19,602 nt of DNA, taken from Bacillota bacterium (GTDB lineage Bacteria; Bacillota; UBA4882; UBA10575). The stretch is from the NCBI GenBank assembly GCA_012521315.1, contig JAAYMP010000045.1:1-19602 (forward strand). The letters run 5' to 3'. The first letter of the stretch is position 1, and every line of letters starts with the position of its first letter. The translations under genes were made by a program, and so were the position numbers. Below the pieces are notes generated by a model. The model saw only the letters and a list, made by a program, of their open reading frames with translations. It made no database searches and was not told where the DNA came from. Below, piece after piece: positions 9,050 through 16,029 of the stretch.

Positions 9050-9224
9050 TGCTTTCCCTCCCTTACTTCTCATGAAAACCGCAGTTATTCCAATCAATTG
9101 TTCCAATGCAGTTGTCTGACATTTTTTCTATGAATTAACATATACGGTTAACAGTTCAGTCCCCGGCGTCTTCCTTTTCCTGCCGGACCCCTTCGTGGGT
9201 TCGCCCGGCCTGTTGTCTTGTAAT

Positions 9225-9269
9225 AAAAAACCCTCGCCCATCGCCTTACGGCGACAGGGACGAGGGTTA
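9225..9269 (-). terminator. T-box intrinsic terminator
   Basis: On the minus strand ACCCTCG pairs with CGAGGGT, flanking an inner arm TCCC/TGGG and the hairpin TCGCC-GTAA-GGCGA, and is followed by TTTTTT. The 5' strand of the stem overlaps the sequence just after the T-box motif, so forming the antiterminator would compete with it. Confidence 0.92.
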
Positions 9270-9500
9270 CCTTCCACGTGTTACCACCCTGATTCATCTT
9301 TACCTTACGATAAAGACCTCATGAGGTTCTAACAAACCTTCGCCTGTAACGGGGCTTCCCGTACCTTCCTACTGCCGGGTTCAGAAGATCTGCTCCGGAG
9401 TGAGACGTCGCCCCGCAATTCTGCTGATTTCCACCGCCCATCAGCTCTCTGTAAGAATCGGCCCGGGGGACAAGGCTCCTTCACCGCATTTAGATACTGG
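9225..9500 (-). ncRNA. T-box leader, probably leucine-specific, of the ilv-leu operon
   Basis: Transcribed leader that reads tRNA charging and controls premature termination. Seen on the minus strand: the Stem I block AGAGAGCTGATGG followed by GGTGGAAATCAGC (about 9450-9425), a specifier region with CTC followed by ACTCCGGAG (CTC at 9402-9404), then CTGAACCCGGCAGTAGG closing Stem I, the conserved T-box AGGGTGGTAACACG (9277-9290), and a terminator. By alignment in my head with leucine T-boxes, CTC is the specifier, pairing with tRNA-Leu(GAG). Uncharged tRNA-Leu would favour the antiterminator and allow expression of ilvN to ilvD. The element class is secure; the amino acid assignment is good but not proven. 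Confidence 0.93.
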
Positions 9501-9535
9501 TATTATCATCGGGTGTTTTTATGTTATTTCTCCCG

Positions 9536-9564
9536 ATTATATCAGCCGGCAAAAATGATGTCAA
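9536..9564 (-). promoter_or_regulatory. SigA-type promoter of the ilv-leu operon
   Basis: On the minus strand TTGACA (9564-9559), a 17-bp spacer and TATAAT (9541-9536) form a perfect housekeeping promoter. Transcription would begin near 9529, just ahead of the T-box Stem I. The strength fits control by termination rather than by initiation. Confidence 0.92.
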
Positions 9565-9668
9565 GAAGATTTTGTCATCGCAATTGTGAAATCTATGTAA
9601 ACCGTGATTACAAGAGCATATACCCCCATCTTTTCTCCTGTGTTGGCCGGCAATTCGTACCGGGTGCT

Positions 9669-10749
9669 TTACCGCCATCTCCGCGCGGAAGGCCACAGGA
9701 TCATCCGTTGATAATCCTCCTCGAAGCCGGCGGCCGCCAGGATCCCCTTAACCTAGCTTCGGTTGGCCGGTTCCCCGTCAAAACTCTGCACAATAATCTT
9801 CTGGTCCGGATAGGCCGGATACAAGGCGGGGATCAACGCCCGCAAAGCTTCCTCCACCAAGGCTGGGGAAGCAGTCCCTACGGTTTGGAGGCGGAGGTTC
9901 CGCCCCGCCGCCACCAAAACAGGCCGCCCGGCGGCCAAGACAAGATAATCGCCGGTGGGCTTCTTGGCGCCCGGGGAGACAGCCGGCCATTCCGGGCCAT
10001 AGAGATACGGGTTGGCCGGATCGGTCCAAGCCAAAGCCCAGCACCGCGCAGGCATTTCGGAGGAGGCACCCAGGATGGCTAAAGCTTGCGGCAGTGCATA
10101 CTGGACACCACCCAATCCCTTGATAAAATAGCCCCGGTGCACCCTGCTGAGATTCTCAAAGACGGTAAAGTGGGGAGCAACCTCACCCCAGGAGATCCCC
10201 TCCGCCTGCACAATCTCCCGGCAGACAATCCCGTACCGGTTGAGGAGGGACTGGATCAGCAACTCGCTGGTCCAATTAAAGGGAGGCAACACCGACCATC
10301 TCCCCATCTGGGCCATCACCGCCGGTGGGATCACCCTGTATCCCCCAACCCGGTCCTGAAAAATTATAGGCGGAGCGCACGATCGGCCAGACCTGCTCCA
10401 CCTTCACCTCGCCGGTGGCGGTCATCGCCACCAGTTGCTGGGCCAGAATATCCAGGCAGTTTTTGGGGGCTTTCAACGGGGAGACATACAAAATCTTCAC
10501 CCCGTGGTTCTTTACCGTCCCCAGCTTCAGCGTCGTTGCTTCCTGCTCCATCTCGCGGTAAAGCCCGTCGATGGCCTTTAAGAAAGCCGCCAGTGTTTTC
10601 CCGGAACCGGTCGGCGCCAGGAGAAGCACATTTTCACCGGCGGCAATCCGCGGCCACCCTTCCGCCTGAGGCGGCGTCGGGGTGCCGAAGGTCTCCGCAA
10701 ACCACTGGGCAACAAGGGGATGAAAATCCTTCAGCGCCGGATGGAGCAC
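9669..10749 (-). pseudogene. Lhr-type large ATP-dependent helicase, decayed remnant
   Basis: Lhr-family DNA helicases are usually about 1,400-1,500 residues; roughly 360 codons remain. Piece 1 (10749 to about 10461) is the N-terminus: GTG start with GGAGGT 8 nt upstream, FGTPTPPQAEGWP, Walker A APTGSGKT (residues 45-52) and ILYVSPLKA. It is fused in frame to piece 2 (about 10461-10360), LDILAQQLVAM and VWPIVRSAYNF, which belongs several hundred residues further on; the DExH box and helicase core are lost. After a second deletion the frame shifts, and piece 3 (10334 to 9756) is the C-terminal domain: MGRWSVLPP, LLNRYGIVCREIV, RVHRGYFIKGLGGVQYALP, DPANPYLYG and QSFDGEPANRS. A TAG at 9755-9753 interrupts it; the same frame continues with GILAAAGFEEDYQRMILWP to a TAA at 9671. 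No helicase activity is expected. Confidence 0.9.
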
Positions 10750-11130
10750 AGAGTAACACCTCCGATTCTTAGCATCGTAAACGGTCGTAACTTCACACTA
10801 TGGGCAACGATCTTTTTTGTTTGCGCCACATTTTCTATTTATATCCTTTGTTCCATTCCATCCTTAGCCTCGGTCGGTGTGTAATTGTTTGTCCCAACCG
10901 ATCACCCGGTACTTTATTTATAGAATGACATTTGTTCCTAATCATTGCCGTAACACACACCGGTTTAATTCACGCAGTTCTTTATCTATATAATAACATT
11001 TGTTTCTCGTCATGATCGGCCGGGACGCGAAAATATTATTACGTCCTTTCGGTTTCCCATCCTTTTAAATGCTTAGAACCCATAAAACAACTTCCAGTCT
11101 TTACTGGCCTCTACGAAAATAGTTTATTCC
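10750..11130. other. Intergenic AT-rich stretch with no gene
   Basis: About 380 bp lie between the start of the helicase pseudogene (leftward) and the promoter of the transporter operon (rightward). I see no convincing coding frame, tRNA or hairpin terminator. The only structure is an imperfect direct repeat, listed separately. The base composition is clearly more AT-rich than the flanking genes. Confidence 0.6.
10913..11013. repeat. Imperfect 33-nt direct repeat, two copies 68 bp apart
   Basis: Copies at 10913-10945 and 10981-11013 match at 27 of 33 positions, sharing TTTAT-TATA-AAT-ACATTTGTT-CT-TCAT. A weaker third similarity (CTATTTATA, then TTTGTTCC) occurs around 10835-10853. The copies lie 118-218 bp upstream of the transporter promoter. 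They could be operator sites or remnants of a duplicated or mobile sequence; there is nothing to decide between these. Confidence 0.6.
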
Positions 11131-11159
11131 TTGACATCCGGTGCCATTTCCTATACAAT
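11131..11159 (+). promoter_or_regulatory. SigA-type promoter of the ABC transporter operon
   Basis: TTGACA at 11131-11136, a 17-bp spacer, and TACAAT at 11154-11159 make a near-consensus housekeeping promoter. The transcript would start near 11166, leaving a leader of almost 200 nt before the first gene, which carries the attenuator described separately. Confidence 0.88.
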
Positions 11160-11202
11160 TATTTTAACTTATAAACTTCCAAAATTAGTAGTTTGGTAGA
11201 AT

Positions 11203-11324
11203 GGTAGGAAATAAGAAAAGAAGAGGCAGATGATACCCACCGCTCGTGATGGGAGAAGGGTGATCTCTTCTGTTTCTCAGTTTCATCGGAAACATGCGCT
11301 CCTACCGGGGTGCTTTTCTTTTTT
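11203..11324 (+). ncRNA. Candidate riboswitch/attenuator leader of unknown class
   Basis: GGTAGGA (11203-11209) is perfectly complementary to TCCTACC (11300-11306), which overlaps the 5' arm and loop of the terminator at 11296-11313, so the two folds exclude each other. The 7-bp helix would enclose a three-way-junction-like fold. One arm is 11215-11225 with 11265-11275 (10 pairs, one mismatch) topped by ACCC (11235-11238) with GGGT (11258-11261), and has an asymmetric internal loop GCAGATGAT opposite GAT. The other is hairpin GTTTC-ATCG-GAAAC (11280-11293). Stabilising the enclosing helix would prevent termination, so an ON switch is suggested. I do not see a T-box motif or the signatures I know for common riboswitches. 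Whether it is a known family needs a covariance search. Confidence 0.72.
11296..11324 (+). terminator. Intrinsic terminator within the transporter leader
   Basis: GCGCTCC (11296-11302), loop TACC, GGGGTGC (11307-11313) form a 7-bp stem with two G-U pairs, followed directly by TTTTCTTTTTT. It lies before the first gene's ribosome site (AAGGAGA, 11344-11350), so it acts as an attenuator rather than as an end-of-gene terminator. Confidence 0.85.
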
Positions 11325-11359
11325 CCGCCAGGAGCCAAGGAAAAAGGAGAGTGAACGCT

Positions 11360-12358
11360 TTGAAGAAAAAAGGAGTTTTGTTGTTAGCCGTTATCCTCTT
11401 GGTAGGCGCGGGAGTGTTCTTTTTCCTCCGCCAACCGGCAACGGATACCCTAAAGAGTGACACCCTGAAAATCGGTATTGTCCAGATTGTGGAACATCCG
11501 GCGCTTGATTCCGCCCGGCAAGGTTTTATCGATCTGCTGACCGAACACGGGTATGCTGAAGGAAAAAATGTAACTTACCAAATCCAAAATGCCCAGGGTG
11601 ATATGGCCAACGCCAATACCATCGCGCAGAAATTTAAGAACGATAAGCTCGACCTCATCTTGGCCATTGCTACCCCCACCGCCCAGGCCGTGGCGAATCT
11701 GATTAAAGACAAGCCCATTTTGATCACGGCGGTAACCGACCCGGTCGCTGCCGGCTTGGTGGAAACCGCCGAACGGCCAGGGACCAATGTCACCGGGACC
11801 AATGATCTGCAGCCGATGGAAGCACAGTTTAAATTGGCTCAAGAATTAGTACCCAAAGCAAAACGGGTTGGGATCATCTACAACGCCGGGGAAACGAACT
11901 CCGTCACCCAAGTCGAGATGGCGAAAGAAATCGCCGCGGAATTGGGCCTTACCGTGGTGGAAGCCACCGTCGACACCAGCGCCGGCGTTTTACAAGCCGC
12001 CCAGTCCTTCATTGGCCGGGTGGATCTTATTTATGTCCCCACCGATAATACCGTGGTTTCCGCTTTTTCTTCCGTGGTTAAGGCTGCCGAGGAGAACAAG
12101 CTTCCGATTATTGCCGGGGAAGAGAATTTAGTATCCCAGGGCGCCCTGGCCACCGTGGGGGTTAATTACTACCGGCTTGGCCGCCAGACGGCGGAGATGG
12201 CGCTCCGCATCATTGAAGAAGGCGCCAAACCGGAAACCATGCCCATTGAGAGCCAGAAAGAGACCGAACTGGTGATCAATGAAGACGTAGCGCAGGCATT
12301 GGGGATCAGCATCCCCGCGGCCTTGCGGGGGAAAGCCACCCTTATTCGGAATCAATAG
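11360..12358 (+). CDS. ABC transporter substrate-binding protein (PF04392 / TrpX-like)
   Basis: Extracytoplasmic binding protein of a COG2984/4120/1101-type importer. The 332-residue product begins MKKKGVLLLAVILLVGAG, a lysine-rich start and one hydrophobic segment. There is no lipobox cysteine, so it is probably membrane-anchored or cleaved rather than a lipoprotein. Family features: IGIVQIVEHPALDSARQGF, the second-domain opening PKAKRVGIIYNAGE, and VDLIYVPTDNTVVSA. TTG 11360 was chosen because AAGGAGA lies 9 nt upstream; GTG 11351 touches that site, and ATG 11294 lies inside the leader terminator. Some family members bind aromatic amino acids (TrpX), but this substrate is unknown. It is controlled by the leader attenuator and followed by the permease after 84 bp. 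Confidence 0.9.
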   Translation: MKKKGVLLLAVILLVGAGVFFFLRQPATDTLKSDTLKIGIVQIVEHPALDSARQGFIDLLTEHGYAEGKNVTYQIQNAQGDMANANTIAQKFKNDKLDLILAIATPTAQAVANLIKDKPILITAVTDPVAAGLVETAERPGTNVTGTNDLQPMEAQFKLAQELVPKAKRVGIIYNAGETNSVTQVEMAKEIAAELGLTVVEATVDTSAGVLQAAQSFIGRVDLIYVPTDNTVVSAFSSVVKAAEENKLPIIAGEENLVSQGALATVGVNYYRLGRQTAEMALRIIEEGAKPETMPIESQKETELVINEDVAQALGISIPAALRGKATLIRNQ

Positions 12359-12442
12359 GGGCAACGTTTCAAAGATGAAAGATGTTCTTTAAGACGCCGC
12401 TAGAATCCTGGCTAATTCAATCTTAAAATGGAGTGACGAAAT

Positions 12443-13366
12443 ATGTGGCTAAGCATTCTCCAGGGTACAGTTGAACAGGGACTGGTCTTCGGCCTGTTGG
12501 CAATGGGTGTTTACCTACCCTTCCGGGTTTTGGATTTTCCCGATTTAACAGTGGAAGGCAGTTTTCCGTTGGGGGCGGCAGTCAGCGCCGCTTTGATCAT
12601 TAACGGAACGAACCCTTTCCTCGCCACCGGCCTTGCGATGCTCTCCGGGGTTGTGGCGGGCATGATCACGGGAATCATCAACACCAAACTCAAGATTGCC
12701 GGTCTCCTCGCCGGGATTTTGACCATGACTTCCCTCTATTCCATAAACCTCCGGATTATGGGCCGCGCCAATATCCCCTTGTTACGGGAGACGACCATTC
12801 TCACGGTGCTAAAAGGCTGGGGCTTCCCCGACCGTTATCTGGCCTTAACCGTTTTTACCCTCCTCGTCTTCCTGGTCAAATTGCTCCTTGATTATTTCCT
12901 TTATACCGAGATCGGAATGGCCCTTCGTGCCACCGGCGACAGCCCGGTCATGATTGAGAGCTTGGGCGGGAATACCAACCACATCAAGATCCTCGGTTTG
13001 GGCTTGGCCAACGGCCTGGTCGCCCTTTCCGGGGCCTTAACCTGCCAGTATCAGGGCTTTGCCGATGTGGGGATGGGGATTGGGATGATCGTGATTGGCC
13101 TTGCCTCGGTGATCATTGGTGAAGTTGTGATCCGGACCAGCAAAATAATCTATGCCACCTTTGGCGTGATCGTTGGCTCCGTCATCTACCGTCTGGCGAT
13201 CGCGGTCGCTCTTCAGCTGGGCTTTGCCCCCACCGACCTGAAGATCGTCACCGCCCTGCTGGTGATCCTAGCCCTTGGCGCCCCGTCCCTGCGCCGCTTC
13301 ATGATCCAGGACGAATTCGCCGAACGTTTACTGGAAAGGAGCGCCTCCGATGCTCAGACTAACTAA
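12443..13366 (+). CDS. ABC transporter permease (COG4120, TrpY-like)
   Basis: Integral membrane subunit of the importer. The 307-residue product begins MWLSILQGTVEQGLVFGLLAMGVYL and continues with repeated hydrophobic segments. It carries the family blocks FRVLDFPDLTVEGSFPLGAAV, FLYTEIGMALRATGDSP and GQ-like ALSGALTCQYQGFADVGMGIGMIVIGLASVIIGE, which resemble branched-chain amino acid and ribose-type permeases. A GGAGTG site lies upstream of the ATG. Its 3' end overlaps the ATPase start by 17 bp, indicating translational coupling. Substrate specificity cannot be read from the sequence. Confidence 0.92.
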   Translation: MWLSILQGTVEQGLVFGLLAMGVYLPFRVLDFPDLTVEGSFPLGAAVSAALIINGTNPFLATGLAMLSGVVAGMITGIINTKLKIAGLLAGILTMTSLYSINLRIMGRANIPLLRETTILTVLKGWGFPDRYLALTVFTLLVFLVKLLLDYFLYTEIGMALRATGDSPVMIESLGGNTNHIKILGLGLANGLVALSGALTCQYQGFADVGMGIGMIVIGLASVIIGEVVIRTSKIIYATFGVIVGSVIYRLAIAVALQLGFAPTDLKIVTALLVILALGAPSLRRFMIQDEFAERLLERSASDAQTN

Positions 13367-14147
13367 TCTGCACAAGATCTTCAATTACGGCAAAGTCAAC
13401 GAGAATTACGCCCTGAAGGATATCAACCTGGAGGTTCCCAAAGGTGATTTCATCACGATTATCGGCAGTAACGGGGCGGGCAAATCCACCCTGCTGAATC
13501 TGATTGCCGGGACCTTGTTCCCGGAAGCGGGAACAGTTGAGATCAACAGCGAGGATGTCACCCACCGGCCGGTCTACAAGCGGGCCCACCTGGTCGGACG
13601 GGTTTTCCAGGATCCGCTGCAGGGAACGGCCGCCGAAATGACAATCGAGGAGAACCTTTCCCTTGCCGTCAAACGCGGTCAACGCCGGGGTTTGCGCCTG
13701 GGGCTGGACAAAAACAGACGGGCGGAGTTCCGGCGCCTCCTGGCCTTACTGGAACTGGGCCTGGAAAACCGCCTGGATTGCCCGGTGAAACTGCTCTCCG
13801 GCGGGCAGCGGCAAGCCTTGACCCTGCTCATGGCCACCATGGGCCGGCCCCAAATCCTCCTTTTGGATGAGTACACCGCGGCCCTGGACCCGAAGACCGC
13901 CATCCAGATTGTGGAGATTACCAAACGCATCGTGACGCAGCACAAACCAACCGTACTGATGGTCACCCACGACCTGAAACAGGCCTTGGCGATGGGGAAC
14001 CGTACGATTATGATGGACCGGGGGAGAATTATCCTGGACCTGAAGGGAAAAGAACGGGAGAACATCACCGTTGGCGACTTGCTTGCCAAGTTCACCGCCC
14101 GGAGCGGCCGGGAACTAACCGACGACCGGATTTTATTGCACGGCTAA
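13350..14147 (+). CDS. ABC transporter ATP-binding protein (COG1101, TrpZ-like)
   Basis: Cytoplasmic ATPase that energises import. In 265 residues all ABC motifs are intact: Walker A GSNGAGKST (39-47), Q-loop Gln87 (VFQDPLQG), signature LSGGQ (149-153), Walker B ILLLDE (169-174), and H-loop His207 in MVTHD. The insert between Q-loop and signature (GTAAEMTIEENLSLA, then GLRLGLDKNRR) is characteristic of this uncharacterised-transporter ATPase family. The AAAGGAG site is within the permease gene, 17 bp of which overlap. It is the last gene of the operon, with a terminator 47 bp downstream. Confidence 0.94.
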   Translation: MLRLTNLHKIFNYGKVNENYALKDINLEVPKGDFITIIGSNGAGKSTLLNLIAGTLFPEAGTVEINSEDVTHRPVYKRAHLVGRVFQDPLQGTAAEMTIEENLSLAVKRGQRRGLRLGLDKNRRAEFRRLLALLELGLENRLDCPVKLLSGGQRQALTLLMATMGRPQILLLDEYTAALDPKTAIQIVEITKRIVTQHKPTVLMVTHDLKQALAMGNRTIMMDRGRIILDLKGKERENITVGDLLAKFTARSGRELTDDRILLHG

Positions 14148-14193
14148 ACCCTTCGGTCATAAGTTTTAACCGCTTGCCTTAACTTTCCATTGC

Positions 14194-14220
14194 AAAGCTG
14201 CCCAAAGGGCAGCTTTTTTT
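14194..14220 (+). terminator. Terminator of the ABC transporter operon
   Basis: AAAGCTGCCC, loop AAA, GGGCAGCTTT, followed by a T run to 14220: a strong intrinsic terminator. On the minus strand the same hairpin is followed only by TTTGC, so it could act weakly on transcripts of the aldolase gene that converges from the right. Confidence 0.93.
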
Positions 14221-14283
14221 CATGCCCATATTCACAATGTCCAAATGCACAACCGGGTAGATCGATAAACCACTTAGCTTCCC

Positions 14284-14946
14284 TTAATACTTAACACCCA
14301 TCAATGCTTCGATCTTTCCGATCTGTTCAGGGCTTAAGGGTTTAAACCCGCCCATCAGTTTGGCGACGACCAGGGATTTCAGATAGGCCTCCAAGGTTTC
14401 CATCTTATAATAGGCATCCCAAAGATCACCACCGACGGTAATTGCGCCGTGTTTGGCCAAGATTATGGCGTTCGCCATGGGATACATATCCAGAGCCTTA
14501 TTAATCGCCACCGGGACCTCTTCCGTCGTGGGCAAAGCATATTCGGTAACGGCGATATGGTTAAAGGTGAACATCACCTCGGGGGCGGCAATCTCATCCA
14601 GTGGGTATTCCGCAATGGCAAACCCGGTAGCAACCGGCGGATGGGAATGCACAATCGCTTTAATATCGGTGCGGCGTTTATACAACCCCAAATGCATCCG
14701 GTAGTCCCGGGAGGGCTTGGAATATTCTTTAAGGGCCGCGATAACCTTCCCTTCCAGATCGATCTTGACCAACTGATCCGGTTCTAAAACTCCTTTACAC
14801 ATTCCGGAGGGGGTAATCAAGACCTCATTCTCCGCAATTCTTATGCTCATGTTGCCGCCGCCTCCCTCCAGGAGGCCTTTGGCATATAACCTTTTCCCAA
14901 CTTCCACAATATCTTTCCGGTAACAGCTTTCGGTTTTCACGGGCAA
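14284..14946 (-). CDS. Class II aldolase/adducin family protein (FucA-like sugar-phosphate aldolase)
   Basis: Zinc-dependent aldolases of this family cleave sugar phosphates such as fuculose 1-phosphate to DHAP and an aldehyde. The 220-residue product has GGGGNMSIR (28-36) and ITPSGM (45-50) for phosphate binding, and zinc histidines H100 and H102 (VHSHPP) and H166 (AKHGA). The family motif SSExxMH is here SRDYRMH, with Asp81 where E. coli FucA has the catalytic and zinc-binding Glu73. The start is TTG 14946 (AGGAG 5 nt upstream) or GTG 14940. The ribosome site lies within the last codons of the triosephosphate isomerase-like stump, so the two once formed a coupled pair. The substrate is unknown; activity is uncertain because of the Asp. 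Confidence 0.88.
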   Translation of the reverse strand: MPVKTESCYRKDIVEVGKRLYAKGLLEGGGGNMSIRIAENEVLITPSGMCKGVLEPDQLVKIDLEGKVIAALKEYSKPSRDYRMHLGLYKRRTDIKAIVHSHPPVATGFAIAEYPLDEIAAPEVMFTFNHIAVTEYALPTTEEVPVAINKALDMYPMANAIILAKHGAITVGGDLWDAYYKMETLEAYLKSLVVAKLMGGFKPLSPEQIGKIEALMGVKY

Positions 14947-15150
14947 TCATTCTCCTTCATCAACTTTAATCAACCACCACTGACTTCTTTTGGCACAATT
15001 CAAGAGCTTGTCTAATAATGCGGCAAAACTTTCCGTTTCCCAAGCGGTCCGACCGATAAACAGGCCGTCAATCGCCGGTTGTTCCATTAGACCGGTCGCG
15101 TGCTGGCTGTTGACGCTCCCGCCGCACAAAAACGGTATATCTTTACTCCA
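14947..15150 (-). pseudogene. C-terminal stump of a triosephosphate isomerase-like gene
   Basis: The frame reads DIPFLCGGSVNSQHAT, then QPAIDGLFIGRTAWETESFAAL, which matches the end of TIM: the phosphate-binding GGSVN loop and the helix after IDGxxxG. Only about 68 codons of roughly 250 remain, without catalytic His or Glu. A TGA at 15153-15151 stands directly upstream in frame, and there is no good start. I find no N-terminal TIM motif in the preceding 150 bp. It ends immediately before the aldolase start, which suggests an ancestral isomerase-aldolase operon for a DHAP-yielding sugar. Confidence 0.8.
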
Positions 15151-15306
15151 TCATTTTATCATATATTTGGAATTTCCTTTCGTAATTAGCCGGTAGCTGT
15201 AAAGAGGCGCCGCCTAGTCGAAAAAAGAGCAGACAAAATAAGCCTACTCGGCCGCCATTTCAAAGATATCAAGAAAGTAATAAATAAACGACGGGTGGAG
15301 AAAGCG

Positions 15307-15347
15307 AAAAAAAGCGCTCCCGCCCCGTCACCCGGGGCTGGGAGCGC
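15307..15347 (-). terminator. Terminator of the DUF2059 gene
   Basis: On the minus strand GCGCTCCC (15347-15340), A, GCCCC, loop GGGTGAC, GGGGC, GGGAGCGC, then TTTTTTT: a 13-bp stem with one bulge and a clear U tract, 42 bp after the stop codon. Confidence 0.93.
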
Positions 15348-15388
15348 CATTATTTACGCGCGGATTTGAAAAATATAAACGCACCCGT

Positions 15389-15922
15389 CTACATTGCGCC
15401 AGCGGCTTCGATCTCCGCCTGCATCTCTTCGCCAAGGGCTTGGACCTTCGGTAACACCGCCGTCAGATACTTTTGGGTTATCTCCGTCGCCTTTTGGGTG
15501 AGGACCGGCGTTTGGGCGATTGTTTTTTGTCCCACCGGCGTCTGGTAAAACCTGATCAGCTCCTGGATCTCTTCTTCCGTATAGATCGACATGTAAATCT
15601 GGATAAAATCATCCTTCATCTTCGGCCAGCTCAACTCTTCTTCCATCAAATCCATTAGCCGGCCAAAATACTCCTCCATAATCTGGACCTGTTCGGGCGC
15701 CAGCTCTTCGGGTAACCCTTGCCGGAACTGCTCAAAAAGCATGGGGCGAATCTGGGCAAAGGAAAGGGCCATGTTATCCTCGGTCTTCATCAGGACGAAT
15801 AATTCCTCCACCGCTTGGTAATGGGTGTGGGGGCCGGCATTCGCCTGGGCAAAGCCGCCGGACACCAAGACAAAGAGGCAACCGATGATGAGCGCCTTGA
15901 CCGCCAATTTCCACCTGTTCAT
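15389..15922 (-). CDS. Secreted DUF2059 domain protein
   Basis: The function of the domain is not established. The 177-residue protein has a signal peptide (MNRWKLAVKALIIGCLFVL, then a probable AQANA-AG cleavage site near residue 29), so it is exported. The mature part is acidic and helical. The DUF2059 (PF09832) core is recognisable in DDFIQIYMSIYTEEEIQELI and RFYQTPVGQKTIAQTPVL (about residues 104-145). GGAGG lies 7 nt before ATG 15922. It is a single-gene unit with its own terminator. As far as I know this domain is found mostly in Gram-negative bacteria, so its presence beside Firmicute-type operons may reflect transfer or a double-membraned host (inference). Confidence 0.85.
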   Translation of the reverse strand: MNRWKLAVKALIIGCLFVLVSGGFAQANAGPHTHYQAVEELFVLMKTEDNMALSFAQIRPMLFEQFRQGLPEELAPEQVQIMEEYFGRLMDLMEEELSWPKMKDDFIQIYMSIYTEEEIQELIRFYQTPVGQKTIAQTPVLTQKATEITQKYLTAVLPKVQALGEEMQAEIEAAGAM

Positions 15923-15968
15923 GCGCGGGCCTCCTCTTCTGTGGTTTCTGCAAATATATGTAATTGTA

Positions 15969-15998
15969 ATTGTATCATATTTTACCCAAAATTACCAA
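15969..15998 (-). promoter_or_regulatory. Possible promoter of the DUF2059 gene
   Basis: On the minus strand TTGGTA (15998-15993), 18 bp, TACAAT (15974-15969), within an AT-rich stretch about 45 bp before the start codon. The -35 matches consensus at 4 of 6 positions; other registers (for example TATGAT as -10) are possible. Confidence 0.4.
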
Positions 15999-16029
15999 AA
16001 ATAGTTGGTTCATTCTCCTCTTTAAACGG

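Noticed and set aside
9182..9209. Hairpin between the T-box terminator and ilvN as a second terminator
   Set aside because: GCCGG/CCGGC and ACCC/GGGT arms can pair, but no U tract follows and it would block the operon downstream of the T-box.
10276..10749. A stand-alone short ATPase gene
   Set aside because: The frame has a good start and Walker A, but it joins two distant parts of Lhr and ends in out-of-frame sequence, so decay is the simpler reading.
10913..11013. CRISPR array
   Set aside because: There are only two imperfect copies, no palindromic repeat, and no regular series of spacers or cas genes.
11166..11324. The transporter leader as a T-box
   Set aside because: There is no AGGGTGG-type T-box motif and no Stem I AGAGAG/GGTGGAA pair, unlike the clear T-box at 9225-9500. 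I also compared by eye with tetrahydrofolate, fluoride and purine aptamers and found only fragments in common.
11294..11362. Upstream ATG start (11294) for the transporter binding protein
   Set aside because: It falls inside the leader terminator hairpin, has no ribosome site, and would add a non-signal N-terminus; TTG 11360 has a well-spaced AAGGAGA.
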